Below, piece by piece: positions 8,791-18,268 of a stretch of DNA of 64,000 nt. Numbering within the stretch: position 1 is the stretch's first letter; the number at the start of each line of letters is the position of its first letter. The DNA lies in NCBI RefSeq assembly GCF_900101905.1, contig NZ_FNAJ01000002.1, positions 620,001 to 684,000 on the forward strand, in the 5' to 3' direction. The notes beneath the pieces are model-generated. The model was not told where the DNA came from. It made no database searches and saw only the letters and a program-made list of their open reading frames with translations. Made by a program: the position numbers and the translations under genes. The stretch comes from Myxococcus virescens. Lineage in GTDB: Bacteria; Myxococcota; Myxococcia; Myxococcales; Myxococcaceae.

Positions 8791-10191
8791 TCAGAACCCA
8801 ATCGCGGGCAGCGGAGGCAGGGGCTTCCCCTCCAGCGCCTGCTCCAGCGACTCCGCGTAACGGCGGATGCCCGCGAGCCACGAGGCGTCCTTCTGGCCCT
8901 GCTCCGTGGCCGCGAGGACGCGGTGCAGGGTCTCCCGAGCCGTCCGGCGCGCCGCTGCCTGCCGCGCGTGCTGGCCCACGGCTCCCGCCAGCCGCAGCAG
9001 CCGGAGCACGACAGCGGGTTCGGTGGCGCCGTAGCGAAGCGTCTGGTCCGTGACCAGGTCCAGGTAGTCGCGCAGCGACAGCGCGCGAAGGAAGACGCGA
9101 GGGCGCCCGGACATGTCTGGCACCACGCGGGGGCCCAGCCGCAACTGGCTCAGCTCGCACATCAAGAAGGTGAGCTGGTCCAGCGCCTCCACCACGGTGT
9201 AGGGGTCGTTGATGCCCGGCGACAGCGCCTTGACGGCCACGTCCACCAACTGGCGCACGCCCAACGCGACGTCCACGTCCTCGTCCCGCCAGCGGTCCGT
9301 GTGGATGGCTCGGAGCAGGAGGGCCTCGGCCACCTCGCACGAAGCAGGGGAGAGGCGGTCATCCGACGCGAACCAGCCCACCTCGCCGCCTTGAATCACC
9401 GGCTCGCCGATGGCCCGCTCCAGGTGGACGATGAGTCTCCGCGCCGTCGCCACCTCCAGCAGGGGCCGCGCATCCACGGAGACGACGAAGCCGTTCCGTT
9501 CGGCCCGAAGTGGCCACCGCTCGCCCGTGGGCGCCGGCACCTTGGCCGGCGCCTCCATGTCCCCTGCGCGCAGGCGCTCCAGCCTGCGCGCGACGCGCAG
9601 CGTGTCCACGCGCACTCGCTGGACGATGTTCTCCACGCGCATGGATTGGAGCGTATGGAGCACATGGAAGACGAGCGCGCCCTCACAAACGACGAGCAGC
9701 AACATGGCCAGACTGAGCGCCGGGCGCGGGGCGCGCTCGGCGCCCGCCACGAGCCCGAACTCGTGGGTGGCCACGAGGCAGAAGACGCTCGTGGCGACGA
9801 ACACCGGGATGACCACGCGGATACCCGCGCCGTGCACGAAGTGGCGCAGCAGTCGCGGCGAGAACTGCCCAGCGGCGTTCTGCACCACGAGCATGGAGAG
9901 GGACAGGACGATGCTCAAGGACGTCAGCGCAATCCCCAGCACGGTGGAGAGCATGTCCCGCGCCTCCGAGGAAGTGGCCTGCCAGGCGACGCCGCGCAGA
10001 ACCCTTGCCGCGAACACAGGGGGCGCCACGAACACCACGCCCAGGCAAGCCCCAATCACCGCGCCCACCACGGGCGTGAGCCACAGCCGATGCCGCAGCC
10101 ACCAACGGAGCGGCGGTGCATCTCGCGGCGGACCGGACCTGGGGACTCTACGTCCCAGGGCTGTGCGGGGGAGTGCCTGGATGCCCGCCAT
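8791..10191 (-). CDS. DUF2254 predicted membrane protein
   Basis: 466 residues from the ATG at 10191 (GGAGG eight bases upstream); a GTG at 10209 is possible but has no such site. The protein has an N-terminal arginine-rich tail and four hydrophobic helices in the first ~190 residues (LTPVVGAVIGACLGVVFVAP, MLSTVLGIALTSLSIVLSLSMLVV, then two more). The motif VVQNAAGQFSPRLLRHF is characteristic of DUF2254. The C-terminal ~270 residues are soluble and include LVDVAVKALSPGINDPYTVVEALDQL, another conserved block. Function is unknown for the family. The gene stands alone; a perfect hairpin lies just upstream of the start. Confidence 0.85.
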   Translation of the reverse strand: MAGIQALPRTALGRRVPRSGPPRDAPPLRWWLRHRLWLTPVVGAVIGACLGVVFVAPPVFAARVLRGVAWQATSSEARDMLSTVLGIALTSLSIVLSLSMLVVQNAAGQFSPRLLRHFVHGAGIRVVIPVFVATSVFCLVATHEFGLVAGAERAPRPALSLAMLLLVVCEGALVFHVLHTLQSMRVENIVQRVRVDTLRVARRLERLRAGDMEAPAKVPAPTGERWPLRAERNGFVVSVDARPLLEVATARRLIVHLERAIGEPVIQGGEVGWFASDDRLSPASCEVAEALLLRAIHTDRWRDEDVDVALGVRQLVDVAVKALSPGINDPYTVVEALDQLTFLMCELSQLRLGPRVVPDMSGRPRVFLRALSLRDYLDLVTDQTLRYGATEPAVVLRLLRLAGAVGQHARQAAARRTARETLHRVLAATEQGQKDASWLAGIRRYAESLEQALEGKPLPPLPAIGF

Positions 10192-10210
10192 GCGCAGTAC
10201 CTCCGCCACG

Positions 10211-10231
10211 GCACTGGCCCTGAGCCAGTGC
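10211..10231 (-). promoter_or_regulatory. Leader hairpin upstream of the DUF2254 gene
   Basis: GCACTGGC (10211-10218) and GCCAGTGC (10224-10231) form a perfect 8-bp stem with a 5-base loop. It ends about 20 bases before the ATG at 10191 and just upstream of the ribosome-binding site GGAGG. It could affect mRNA stability or translation, or bind a protein. No T-run follows, so a terminator is less likely. Confidence 0.4.
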
Positions 10232-10468
10232 GCTCAGGCCGACTGGCCACGGCGACCGGACCTGCCCCTGGGGCTTCCCTGGATCCGGCGACGGGTCCAC
10301 CCCCCCAGAGACTGCGAACGCTCGAGTTCGGCGGCAAGACGCCTGCGAGGGACTGCGGCCGTGACCCGGGCCTGTCATGGGGCCAGACACGGCCGGGTTC
10401 ATTGGCGCCAGTGGATGGGACGCCGACGTCGGCCTGGGCGACAGGGGCCCGACAGCCCCTACGCCCGT

Positions 10469-11884
10469 CTAGAACTGCAGGTACACGTACGGCCGCGTCT
10501 CCACGGCGGACAGGTGGCGGATGCCCAGGCCGAGCACCACCAGCACCGCGGCGCGCACCGGCATGGGCATGCGGACGAAGAGGTCCGACGACACCGTGTA
10601 GAGCTTCATCGGTACGGCATGGAAGAAGACGGCCGCGGCCAGCATGGCCCACACCAGCGGGCTCACGTTGGCGATGCCGGGCACGCCCGCCATCATCCGT
10701 TCGTAGAACTCGCCCGCGTGCGCCATGTCCGCCGCCCGGAACACCACGCGCGTCAGCACGACGATGGTGAACGTCGTCAACATGCCCAGCGCCACGCGGG
10801 GGATGCCCGGGGACTCGGGCTTGCCCACCGACCACTCCCAGCAGCGCGACACACACAGCGCCACGCCGTGCACCGCGCCCCAGACCGCGAAGCGCCAGTC
10901 CGCGCCGTGCCACAGGCCGCCCAGCACCATCACCGTCATCAGGTTGAACAGCACGCGCGGCTTCGACACGCGGTTGCCGCCCATTGGCCGGTACAGGTAG
11001 TCGCGCAGCCACGTGGACAGGCTCAGGTGCCACCGGTTCCAGAACTCGCCGATGTTCTTCGCCAGGTACGGGCGGTTGAAGTTCTCCGGGAACTTGAAGC
11101 CGAACAGCGCCGCCACGCCAATCGCGATGTCCGAGTACCCCGAGAAGTCGTAGTAGAGCTCGAAGGTGTAGGCCACCGCCGCGACGATGCACTCCGCGGA
11201 GGCGTACTTCTCCGGCGCGGCGAAGACGGGGTCCACCAGTCCCGCGCCCAGCACGTCCGCGATGACCAGCTTCTTCACCAGGCCCACCGCGATGCGGAAG
11301 AGGGCGTGGCCACCGGCGTCGGGCGTGAGGCTCGGCGTCTGGCGGAAGTGCACCATCAGCTCCGACGCCCGGATGATGGGGCCACTCACCACGCGCGGGA
11401 AGAAGAGCAGGTACAGCAGGTGCTCGATGAACGAGTGCTCCGCGCTCGCCTTCTGCCGGTACACGTCCACCGTGTAGCTGATGGCCTGGAAGACGAAGAA
11501 GGACAGGCCCACCGGCATCAGCAGGTTGAAGGGCTCGGCGCGGACTTCAATGCCCCACGGCGCCAGCAGCGACAGCAATGTCTGCCGCAGCATCTCCAGG
11601 TACTTGAAGCCCGCGAGCAGGCCCAGGTTGGAGACGACCGACACCGTGACAAGCGCCTTGCGGACCCCCTGTGACTGCGCGCGGGCCATGCCCTTCACGC
11701 ACAGGTGGTCCACCGTGACGCCCACCAGGAAGATGAGGATGGGGAAGGGCGTGAAGGCCGCGTAGAAGAAGAGGCTGGCCACCAGCAGCACGCCGATGCG
11801 CGGCCAGTAGTGCCGGTGCACCGCCCAGTACAGGGCGAACACCGCGATGACGAAGACGAGGTACTGGACGCTGTGCGACAGCAC
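10469..11884 (-). CDS. MBOAT-family O-acyltransferase (AlgI-like)
   Basis: 471 residues, about ten membrane helices. Family blocks are seen in order: LMPVGLSFFVFQAISYTVDVY (122-142), FELYYDFSGYSDIAIGVAALFGF, NFNRPYLAKNIGEFWNRWHLSLSTWLRDYLY, and LGGLWHGADW with the catalytic His326. This is the AlgI/DltB-like set that moves acetyl groups across the inner membrane for polysaccharide O-acetylation. The start is a GTG at 11884, one base after the stop of the upstream SGNH gene, with GGAGG inside that gene's end, so translation is coupled. The partner SGNH protein could complete the transfer in the periplasm. The polymer acetylated is not shown; nearby mannose-nucleotide genes suggest a mannose-containing polysaccharide. 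Confidence 0.9.
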   Translation of the reverse strand: MLSHSVQYLVFVIAVFALYWAVHRHYWPRIGVLLVASLFFYAAFTPFPILIFLVGVTVDHLCVKGMARAQSQGVRKALVTVSVVSNLGLLAGFKYLEMLRQTLLSLLAPWGIEVRAEPFNLLMPVGLSFFVFQAISYTVDVYRQKASAEHSFIEHLLYLLFFPRVVSGPIIRASELMVHFRQTPSLTPDAGGHALFRIAVGLVKKLVIADVLGAGLVDPVFAAPEKYASAECIVAAVAYTFELYYDFSGYSDIAIGVAALFGFKFPENFNRPYLAKNIGEFWNRWHLSLSTWLRDYLYRPMGGNRVSKPRVLFNLMTVMVLGGLWHGADWRFAVWGAVHGVALCVSRCWEWSVGKPESPGIPRVALGMLTTFTIVVLTRVVFRAADMAHAGEFYERMMAGVPGIANVSPLVWAMLAAAVFFHAVPMKLYTVSSDLFVRMPMPVRAAVLVVLGLGIRHLSAVETRPYVYLQF

Positions 11885-11885
11885 G

Positions 11886-14759
11886 TCAGTTGTCCTCCAC
11901 GCGCGAGGTGGGGCCTGCCTTCTTGTGGGCCTCGTACGCCGTGAGCAGCTCCCGGGAGAAGGCCCCCGCCAGCCGCGCGTAGCCTTCCGGTGTCAGGTGG
12001 ACGCCGTCCGCGTGGCCCAGCGCGGGCTGCGTGCGCTGCCAGCGCAGCATGGAGCGCTCTCCGCCCATGGCCGCGCGCGTTGACCAGTACGCGCACCCCG
12101 CGTCCTTCGCCACCTGCGGCAGCGTGTTCAGCACCGACGCCAGCGAGGGCGCCTCGCTCCACCGGCCGTTGGCGTCCTGCGTGAGCCGGTCCGTGGGGCC
12201 CATCACCAGGCACTCCGCGTTGGTGGCCTTGCGCAGCCGCGTCAGCAGCTCCGTGTAGTCCCGGCGCAGCGCCGAGGCGTCCAGGTCCGGCCGGCCCGCC
12301 TCGTTGGTGCCGTACCAGAACACGAGCAGGTCCGGTCGCCGCGACGCCAGCTGCGCGTCCACCGCCGCCGCGTCCATGGCCCCCAAGGTCGAGGCCGTGG
12401 CGCCGGGAAGGCCCAGCGCGTCGTACACGACGCCCGGCGTGTCGTATTCCAGGGACGCCCCCAGCACCGTGACGTTGCCGTCCTTCGGCGCCGTCACCTC
12501 CACGGTGTGCGAGGACCCCGTAACGGGGAACGAGCGGATGCGCACGGTGGGCGCGGTCAACGGCTCCGGCGGAGGCGCGTCCGGCGGCAGCAGCTCGCCG
12601 TCAATCGCGATGTCCGGCGCGCGCACGTCCGGCGCGTCCAGCGCGTACAAATCCAACCGGCCCGAGGTCTCCTTCGCCTCCGGGCAGTCCTTGCAGAACT
12701 GGATGCGCAGCTTCGCGCCCGGACCACCCACGGCGCGGATGCCCGTCAGCCCCCACAGACCGCCGGGGGGCGCGTCCTTGGCGGCGTCCTCGATGGTCCA
12801 GTCCCCCTCCAGCGCGCGCGTCACGCCCGCGGGCTCCAGGCGGGGGGAGGCCTTGCCGGCGGCGATGAAGCCCCGGCCCGCGGCGCCGAAGCGCTTCGTC
12901 AGCACCTCGCGCACCGCGTCCGTGAAGTCGTGCGACGCGGTGTGCGAACCGCCCAGCTGCGCGACGCCCACGCGAAGGGCCTCGCCCGCCTCGCGGCGCT
13001 TCAGCTTGTCGAACGTGCGCGCCAGCGCGGTGTCCGCGTTCTGCAGGCCGGCCGGGTCCACCGCGGCCACCAGCGGCGCCCGGCTCTTCGCGAACGCACG
13101 CTGGAGGGACAGGTCGAAGAGGTGGCCCAGCAAATCCGAGCCCCGGGCGCGCGGGTGGACGAGGTCGTCCAGCATCAGCCCTTCCTCGAGCCAGCGCAGC
13201 GCGGAGCCCTCGCCGCCCATGGCGGCATAGGCGTCCCAGAACGCGCAGCCGGCCGCGCGGGCCTCCTCGCGGTAGATGGCGCCAATCTCCTGGGTGCCCC
13301 GGCGTGACACCACCTCGCCGCTCATGGTGCGCACGCCCGCGTCGATGGGGGCCATCAACAGGCACGCGGCGTTCGGCACGTTGGAGCGCACGCGAGACAT
13401 CAACTCCTTTATCTGCGCGCGCACCTCGTCCAGCGTGGTGCGGTCTCGCGAGTAGAAGAAGGCCTCGTTGCCGCCCACCATCATCACCACCAGGGACGGC
13501 TTGCGCTGGCGCAGCTGCGCGCGGAAGGCGGCGGGCTGGGCGCGCAGGTACACCTCCGCCATTCCGCCCAGCAGGCCCACCGTGTCGTAGACGACGCCCG
13601 GCGTGCCCGACTCCAGCGTCATGCCGTGCAGCTCCACCTTGCCGGACGTGGTGAGCGTCAGCGACTTCGCGCCCTGCGGCAGGGTCACGCGGGCGAAGGC
13701 CGCCTCCGACTTGTTCTTGGAGAAGCCCCGCGTGTGGATGCGCTGGAGCGGCTTGCCGTCCACGGAGAACTGCACGGAGCCACTGGCGGGCTGCGCCAGG
13801 AAGAAGAGCTCCGCCACGCGCGAGCCCTCCACGTCATAACGCGTGCTCTGGGAGCCCTTCTCCGAGCTGAAGGCCACGCCGGTCCAGCCCACCCGGTCGC
13901 GGGGCCACTTGGAGTCCACCAGCCGCTCGATTTCCCAGCCGTCCGAGCCTCGGCCCGAGCGCGTCCAGCGGCCCGCGCTGGCGGGGCGGGTGATGAAGAG
14001 GAAGCCCTTGCCGCCCGCGCCGAAGCGCTCCTGGAGCCGGTCGCGCACCAAATCCGTGATGTGGTCGGAGGCGACCAGCGAGTCGCCCAGGTGCACCACG
14101 CGCACCGGCGTGCGCCGGGCGTCCTCGCGCAGCTCGGCCAGGGCCCGGGTGTAGGGCGCCAGTCCGTCCTCCTGGCAGCTCCCGTCCGGCCCCGCCTTGC
14201 GGCAGTTCAGCTCGATGTCCACGTGCTGGGAGCCCATGCGCTCGCGCAGGGCCTCCAGGTCCTTCGCGCGGGCCAGGGTGGGGGCGCTCAGCTCCTCCAG
14301 TCCGATGCCCGGCGTGGTGGGTACGGCGGGCAAAGGCTCCGCCACCAGGGCACCGGCGTCGGCGGGCTCCTCCTCTTCCGTCTCTTCCGGCGGGCGTTTG
14401 GCGGCGCCCGCACCCGCCGTCATCACTTCTCCGGGCGGACGCGTGGCGCGACCGCCCGACAGCGAGGTCGGCAGGACGAGCGCCACCAGCTTCTCGGGCA
14501 GGGGACCCCGCTGGAGACTCGGGAGGGGCCGGAGGGCGTCTGGGACCGGGGCAAGCGACAGCCCCAACGCCAGTGCGACGGTGAGGATGAGCGTCAGCCC
14601 GGTGGATCTGGCCTTGAGGAAGTCCAACAGCGCGGCATGAGACTGGCTTTTTGGTGGCGGGTCAAAACTCTCACCTCCCTTCGTGGCCTCGCCGTCTGGA
14701 GGGCGGGCAGGCGAGTCCCTCTTTCCCGGCGAGGCTGAAACGGTATGGTGCGCCGCCAT
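11886..14759 (-). CDS. Membrane-anchored protein with tandem SGNH-hydrolase domains
   Basis: 957 residues: a charged N-terminal tail of about 50 residues, one hydrophobic helix (GLTLILTVALALGLSLAP), a low-complexity Pro/Ala/Glu linker, then two SGNH-type domains facing the periplasm. Domain 1 (about 215-550) has block I HLGDS near residue 222, block III GGNEAFF and DDLVHP as block V. Domain 2 (about 600-945) has block III WYGTNEA and block V ADGVHLTPEGY, but its block I reads QLGGSHTAS, so the Asp of GDS is replaced by Gly. The gene is one base from the MBOAT acyltransferase gene, the usual AlgI-AlgX/PatB-like pairing for acetyl transfer to a polymer. The 5' end lies 44 bases from the divergent manC gene, so the promoters overlap. 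Confidence 0.82.
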   Translation of the reverse strand: MAAHHTVSASPGKRDSPARPPDGEATKGGESFDPPPKSQSHAALLDFLKARSTGLTLILTVALALGLSLAPVPDALRPLPSLQRGPLPEKLVALVLPTSLSGGRATRPPGEVMTAGAGAAKRPPEETEEEEPADAGALVAEPLPAVPTTPGIGLEELSAPTLARAKDLEALRERMGSQHVDIELNCRKAGPDGSCQEDGLAPYTRALAELREDARRTPVRVVHLGDSLVASDHITDLVRDRLQERFGAGGKGFLFITRPASAGRWTRSGRGSDGWEIERLVDSKWPRDRVGWTGVAFSSEKGSQSTRYDVEGSRVAELFFLAQPASGSVQFSVDGKPLQRIHTRGFSKNKSEAAFARVTLPQGAKSLTLTTSGKVELHGMTLESGTPGVVYDTVGLLGGMAEVYLRAQPAAFRAQLRQRKPSLVVMMVGGNEAFFYSRDRTTLDEVRAQIKELMSRVRSNVPNAACLLMAPIDAGVRTMSGEVVSRRGTQEIGAIYREEARAAGCAFWDAYAAMGGEGSALRWLEEGLMLDDLVHPRARGSDLLGHLFDLSLQRAFAKSRAPLVAAVDPAGLQNADTALARTFDKLKRREAGEALRVGVAQLGGSHTASHDFTDAVREVLTKRFGAAGRGFIAAGKASPRLEPAGVTRALEGDWTIEDAAKDAPPGGLWGLTGIRAVGGPGAKLRIQFCKDCPEAKETSGRLDLYALDAPDVRAPDIAIDGELLPPDAPPPEPLTAPTVRIRSFPVTGSSHTVEVTAPKDGNVTVLGASLEYDTPGVVYDALGLPGATASTLGAMDAAAVDAQLASRRPDLLVFWYGTNEAGRPDLDASALRRDYTELLTRLRKATNAECLVMGPTDRLTQDANGRWSEAPSLASVLNTLPQVAKDAGCAYWSTRAAMGGERSMLRWQRTQPALGHADGVHLTPEGYARLAGAFSRELLTAYEAHKKAGPTSRVEDN

Positions 14760-14803
14760 GGCCGCCGGCTGGGTCCGGGGCCTTCAGGAGTGCAACACCC
14801 GCA

Positions 14804-15868
14804 ATGGCCCTCTACCCCGTCATCATGGCCGGAGGTTCCGGCACCCGCTTCTGGCCGCTGTCCCGTCAGGCGCGGCCCAAGCAGTTCCTGCCGCTGGCTT
14901 CCAAGCTGCCGCTCATCACCGACACGTCCGCGCGCCTCAAGGGGCTCGCCTCGGTGAAGGACACCTTCATCGTCTGTGGCCCCCTGCACGCGAAGGCCGC
15001 GGCGAAGCTGGTGAAGGGGCTGCCCAAGGCGAACCTCCTGGTGGAGCCGGTTGCGCGCAACACCGCGCCCGCCATCGCCCTGGCGGCGGTGCAGGTGGCC
15101 GCGCGCGACCCCAAGGGCGTCATGGTGGTGCTGCCTTCCGACCACCACGTGGCGGACGTGCCCGGCTTCAAGCGCACGCTCGCGGACGCGGCGGACCTGG
15201 CGGAGGCGGGGCACATCGTCACGCTGGGCATCAAGCCTTCGCGCCCGGAGACGGGCTATGGCTACATCCAGGTCGGCGAGGCGCTGGAGGGCGGTGGCCG
15301 CAAGGTGCAGGCCTTCAAGGAGAAGCCCGACCTGGCGACGGCGCGCGGCTACGTGTCCTCCGGGGACTACCTGTGGAACGGCGGCATCTTCGTCTTCCGC
15401 GTGGACGTCATCCTGGAGGCCTTCGCGAAGCACATGCCGGAGATGCAGAAGGGCCTGGACGCCCTGCGCAAGGCCGCGGGCAAGCGGACCTTCGGCGCGG
15501 TGCTGAAGAAGGTGTTCCCGAAGCTGCCCTCCACCTCCATTGACTACGGCGTCATGGAGAAGGCCTCCAACATCGCGGTGCTGCCGGGTGACTTCGGCTG
15601 GTCGGATGTCGGCTCGTTCGCGGCGATTCCAGAGGTGCGCCCCGCCGACGCCCACGGCAACGTGGTGTCCGGCAACCTCGCGGTGGTGGTGGACTGCCAC
15701 AACTGCGTGGTGCTCGCCGACAAGCGCCCGCTGTCCGTGGTGGGCCTCACCGACATGGTGGTGGTGGACTCCGGCGACGCGGTGCTCGTGGTGCCGAAGG
15801 ACAAGAGCCAGGACGTGCGCAAGGTGGTGGAGGCGCTCAAGGCTCGCAAGCTGACGAAGTACCTGTAG
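14804..15868 (+). CDS. manC: Mannose-1-phosphate guanylyltransferase
   Basis: 354 residues from ATG 14804, with AGGAG about 13 bases upstream; the frame extends back to 14651 but the N-terminal motif begins only here. The nucleotidyltransferase signature is MAGGSGTRFWPLSR (residues 8-21), followed by the FKEKP sugar-phosphate binding motif near residue 171 and the DYGVMEKA block. It converts mannose-1-phosphate and GTP to GDP-mannose. The length indicates a single-function GMP enzyme without the C-terminal phosphomannose isomerase domain found in bifunctional proteins. A phosphomannomutase gene lies 2.4 kb downstream, and a polysaccharide acetylation pair is divergent, consistent with surface-polysaccharide synthesis. 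Confidence 0.92.
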   Translation: MALYPVIMAGGSGTRFWPLSRQARPKQFLPLASKLPLITDTSARLKGLASVKDTFIVCGPLHAKAAAKLVKGLPKANLLVEPVARNTAPAIALAAVQVAARDPKGVMVVLPSDHHVADVPGFKRTLADAADLAEAGHIVTLGIKPSRPETGYGYIQVGEALEGGGRKVQAFKEKPDLATARGYVSSGDYLWNGGIFVFRVDVILEAFAKHMPEMQKGLDALRKAAGKRTFGAVLKKVFPKLPSTSIDYGVMEKASNIAVLPGDFGWSDVGSFAAIPEVRPADAHGNVVSGNLAVVVDCHNCVVLADKRPLSVVGLTDMVVVDSGDAVLVVPKDKSQDVRKVVEALKARKLTKYL

Positions 15869-16068
15869 GCGTCCAGGTGGGGCCGGGTGCGCTGGAGAAA
15901 CGCCCGGTTCCCACCCGGGAAGAATTACTGGCCGCGAACCCCTGATTCACCGGTGACCTCGGTCAGTTGGGGGCTTGCTCTGTCGATGAGTGGACAAGGG
16001 TCCTCTGCACGCCGGTTGCAAGGCCCCCACCGCCTGCCCCGCTCCGGGGCGACAGAGGGTGGTGGGGT

Positions 16069-18129
16069 ATGGCCTGCATGCGGTGTGACGTGGACCATCC
16101 GGCCGGGGCGTCTTGCTCGGCGGTGCATGACGGCGTCGCCGTGTCAGCGAGCTGCCTGGAGGGGCAGCGGCACGGGCCGCTCCTCTTCCGGCGCTGGTTG
16201 GGGGCGGGGGCGCTGGGCACGGTGTACCTGGCGGAGTACCTCCCCACGGGGCACCGCTTCGCGGTGAAGGTCTTGCACCCGCACCTGGCGGCGCAGCCGG
16301 CCATGCAGCGCCGCTTCTACGCGGAGGCGCATGCGTTGCGCGAGCTGGTCCACCCTCACGTTGCCCGCGTGCTGGACGCGCGCCCGGGGCCCGGCGGTCT
16401 GCCGTGCCTGCTGATGGAGTACGCCGACGGTGAGTCCTTCTCCCGTCTTCCCATGCCGCTGGCGCCCGTGGAGGCGGTGGAGTTGCTGGGGCAGACGCTG
16501 GAGGCCGTGGAGGCCGCGCACGCGCGCGGGCTCATGCACTGGGATTTGTCCGCGGACAACCTGGTCCTCACGCGGGATGCGCGGGGGGAGCGCCGGGTGA
16601 AGGTGCTCGACTTCGGCGCCAGCGCCATCCTCAGCTCCAGCCTGTCTCCCGAGGAGCGGGCTCGCGGCATGGTGGTGGGCTCGCCGGCCTTCATCGCGCC
16701 CGAGCAGTGGTCCGGTGAGGGCGTGGATGGCCGCGCGGACGTGTATGCGCTGGGCGTGGTGGGCTACCTGCTGCTCACCGGGCGGCTGCCCTTCGGCGTC
16801 GGCCGCGCGGGGGAGCTGGCGCCTCCGGAGCCGCATGTCCTCAATCCCTGCGTGCCACCCGCGCTGTCCGCGGTGCTGCTGCGGGCCCTGGCGCCGCGGC
16901 CCGCCGAGCGCTTCCCGGATGCCCGCGCGTTCCGAGAGGAACTGGCGCGCTGCATGGACCCGCGTGCCCGCGCGGCGGAGCGGGAGGCGGCGCTGGTCGA
17001 CGACGTGGAGCTGCTGGTGGACATCGACATCACGTTCGACGAGGACGCAGCGCCCGTGTCCCAGGCGCCCATCCTGCTGCTGCCGGAGATGCGCGTACCA
17101 GAAGGCAACGTCACCATCTTCGGCCAGGCGATTCCGGAGGACGGTGCCACGCCGCTGCACCTGGCGCTGCGGGCGGCGGCCCATGCGGAGCCGGTGTTGG
17201 AGGCGCCGGCCCCGCGCGTCGCCGCGCCCGAGGGGTTGGACGTTCGCGTGCGTCTCGCGGAGGGCTGGACGCGGGTGGCGGCCAACGACGTGTCGGTGGA
17301 TGGCTTCTTCGCCGCGTGGGATGGCGAACTGCCGCCGCTGGCCGCGCGCCTGGGCGTGGAGCTGTCCTTCGCGGGGCGCACCGTGACGTGCGAGGGCGAC
17401 GTCGTCCGCCATGTCACGGGAGACGAGGCCCGGACCTGGGGCGTGGCCGCGGGCGCGTTCATCCACTTCACCGAGCCCGCGCCGGCGCTGCGCCAGTGGG
17501 TGGCGTGGATGCTGGAGGAGGGGCGCCGGCCGGAGCCGCGTCCCGATGGGGAGCTGGCGCGGCTGCTCGCCCGGGCCGCGGAGGCCGCGAAGGACCCGTA
17601 TGTCCTGCTGGGCGCGCGGCCCGACGCCGGCTTCGAGGAGATTCGCCGCCGGGCCAGCGCCGCCCTGCGCCGGCTGGAGGGCTTCCGCGCCCGTCCGCTG
17701 CCGTCCGGGCAGCGCCGCGCGTTGGAGGCGCTGCGGGGTCGGGTGGAGTCCGCCCGCTGCACCCTGGGCGAGCCGCTGAGCCGCGCCGGCTTCGACGCCG
17801 TTCGGGGCAACCTGCCGGGGCTGGCCCGCTGCGTGGAGGCAGGGCTGCCGGACGAGGAGGTGGAGCCCCTGCGCCACGCCTTCCTGTCGGCCCGGCCGGG
17901 CTCGGAGGCTCGGGCCCGGGCCCTCTTCACCCAGGGACACGCGCTGGAGGCGCAGCGGGCCCTGCGCGCAGCCCTCTCTCGCTATGCGAACGCGCTGGCG
18001 TTGGATCCGCTCAACGTGTCGTGGCTGCGGCACTACCAGGAGCTGCGCCAGCGGGCACAGGGCCTGACGCCTTCCATGCCCCCCGTACCTCACGAGGGGA
18101 CCATGGCCCCCTCGGCCCTGCTTCCGTAG
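16069..18129 (+). CDS. Ser/Thr protein kinase with PilZ-like and J-like C-terminal regions
   Basis: 686 residues, starting at ATG 16069 with GAGGG upstream. A Cys-rich start (MACMRCDVDHPAGASC) precedes a Hanks-type kinase domain (about 45-310). The glycine loop is LGAGALGTVY, the ATP lysine is K67 (FAVKVLH) and the metal motif is DFG (D181), followed by APEQW. The catalytic loop reads HWDLSADN (157-164) instead of HRDLKPEN: Arg is replaced by Trp and the usual Lys by Ser, although the catalytic Asp159 and Asn164 are retained. Residues about 388-470 match the myxobacterial PilZ-like repeat family (VRLAEGW, NDVSVDGFF, CEGDVVRHVT). Residues about 505-600 resemble a J-domain-like helical region (DPYVLLGARPDAGFEEIRRRA), followed by TPR-like helices. 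The protein has no transmembrane helix. It may link phosphorylation to a cyclic-dinucleotide signal. Confidence 0.85.
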   Translation: MACMRCDVDHPAGASCSAVHDGVAVSASCLEGQRHGPLLFRRWLGAGALGTVYLAEYLPTGHRFAVKVLHPHLAAQPAMQRRFYAEAHALRELVHPHVARVLDARPGPGGLPCLLMEYADGESFSRLPMPLAPVEAVELLGQTLEAVEAAHARGLMHWDLSADNLVLTRDARGERRVKVLDFGASAILSSSLSPEERARGMVVGSPAFIAPEQWSGEGVDGRADVYALGVVGYLLLTGRLPFGVGRAGELAPPEPHVLNPCVPPALSAVLLRALAPRPAERFPDARAFREELARCMDPRARAAEREAALVDDVELLVDIDITFDEDAAPVSQAPILLLPEMRVPEGNVTIFGQAIPEDGATPLHLALRAAAHAEPVLEAPAPRVAAPEGLDVRVRLAEGWTRVAANDVSVDGFFAAWDGELPPLAARLGVELSFAGRTVTCEGDVVRHVTGDEARTWGVAAGAFIHFTEPAPALRQWVAWMLEEGRRPEPRPDGELARLLARAAEAAKDPYVLLGARPDAGFEEIRRRASAALRRLEGFRARPLPSGQRRALEALRGRVESARCTLGEPLSRAGFDAVRGNLPGLARCVEAGLPDEEVEPLRHAFLSARPGSEARARALFTQGHALEAQRALRAALSRYANALALDPLNVSWLRHYQELRQRAQGLTPSMPPVPHEGTMAPSALLP

Positions 18130-18268
18130 CGCGGGGGCCTTTTCCGGCCCCTTGGCCCTCCAACGGGCCAGGGACGCCCTCGGGTCGGGTGCCCCCCTGG
18201 CCCGCGCTCGTGTAGAGTCCGCCGCCCTCTGCCATGCCCTCCGTCGTCACGGGGGCGGGGACACCTTC

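Noticed and set aside
9410..11674. Plus-strand frame of about 750 codons
   Set aside because: It crosses the DUF2254 gene, a promoter region and the MBOAT gene on the other strand, has no domain and no ribosome-binding site.
15883..15918. Inverted repeat CCGGGTG/CACCCGG after manC
   Set aside because: Only 7 bp with a 22-base loop and no T-run; too weak to call a terminator.
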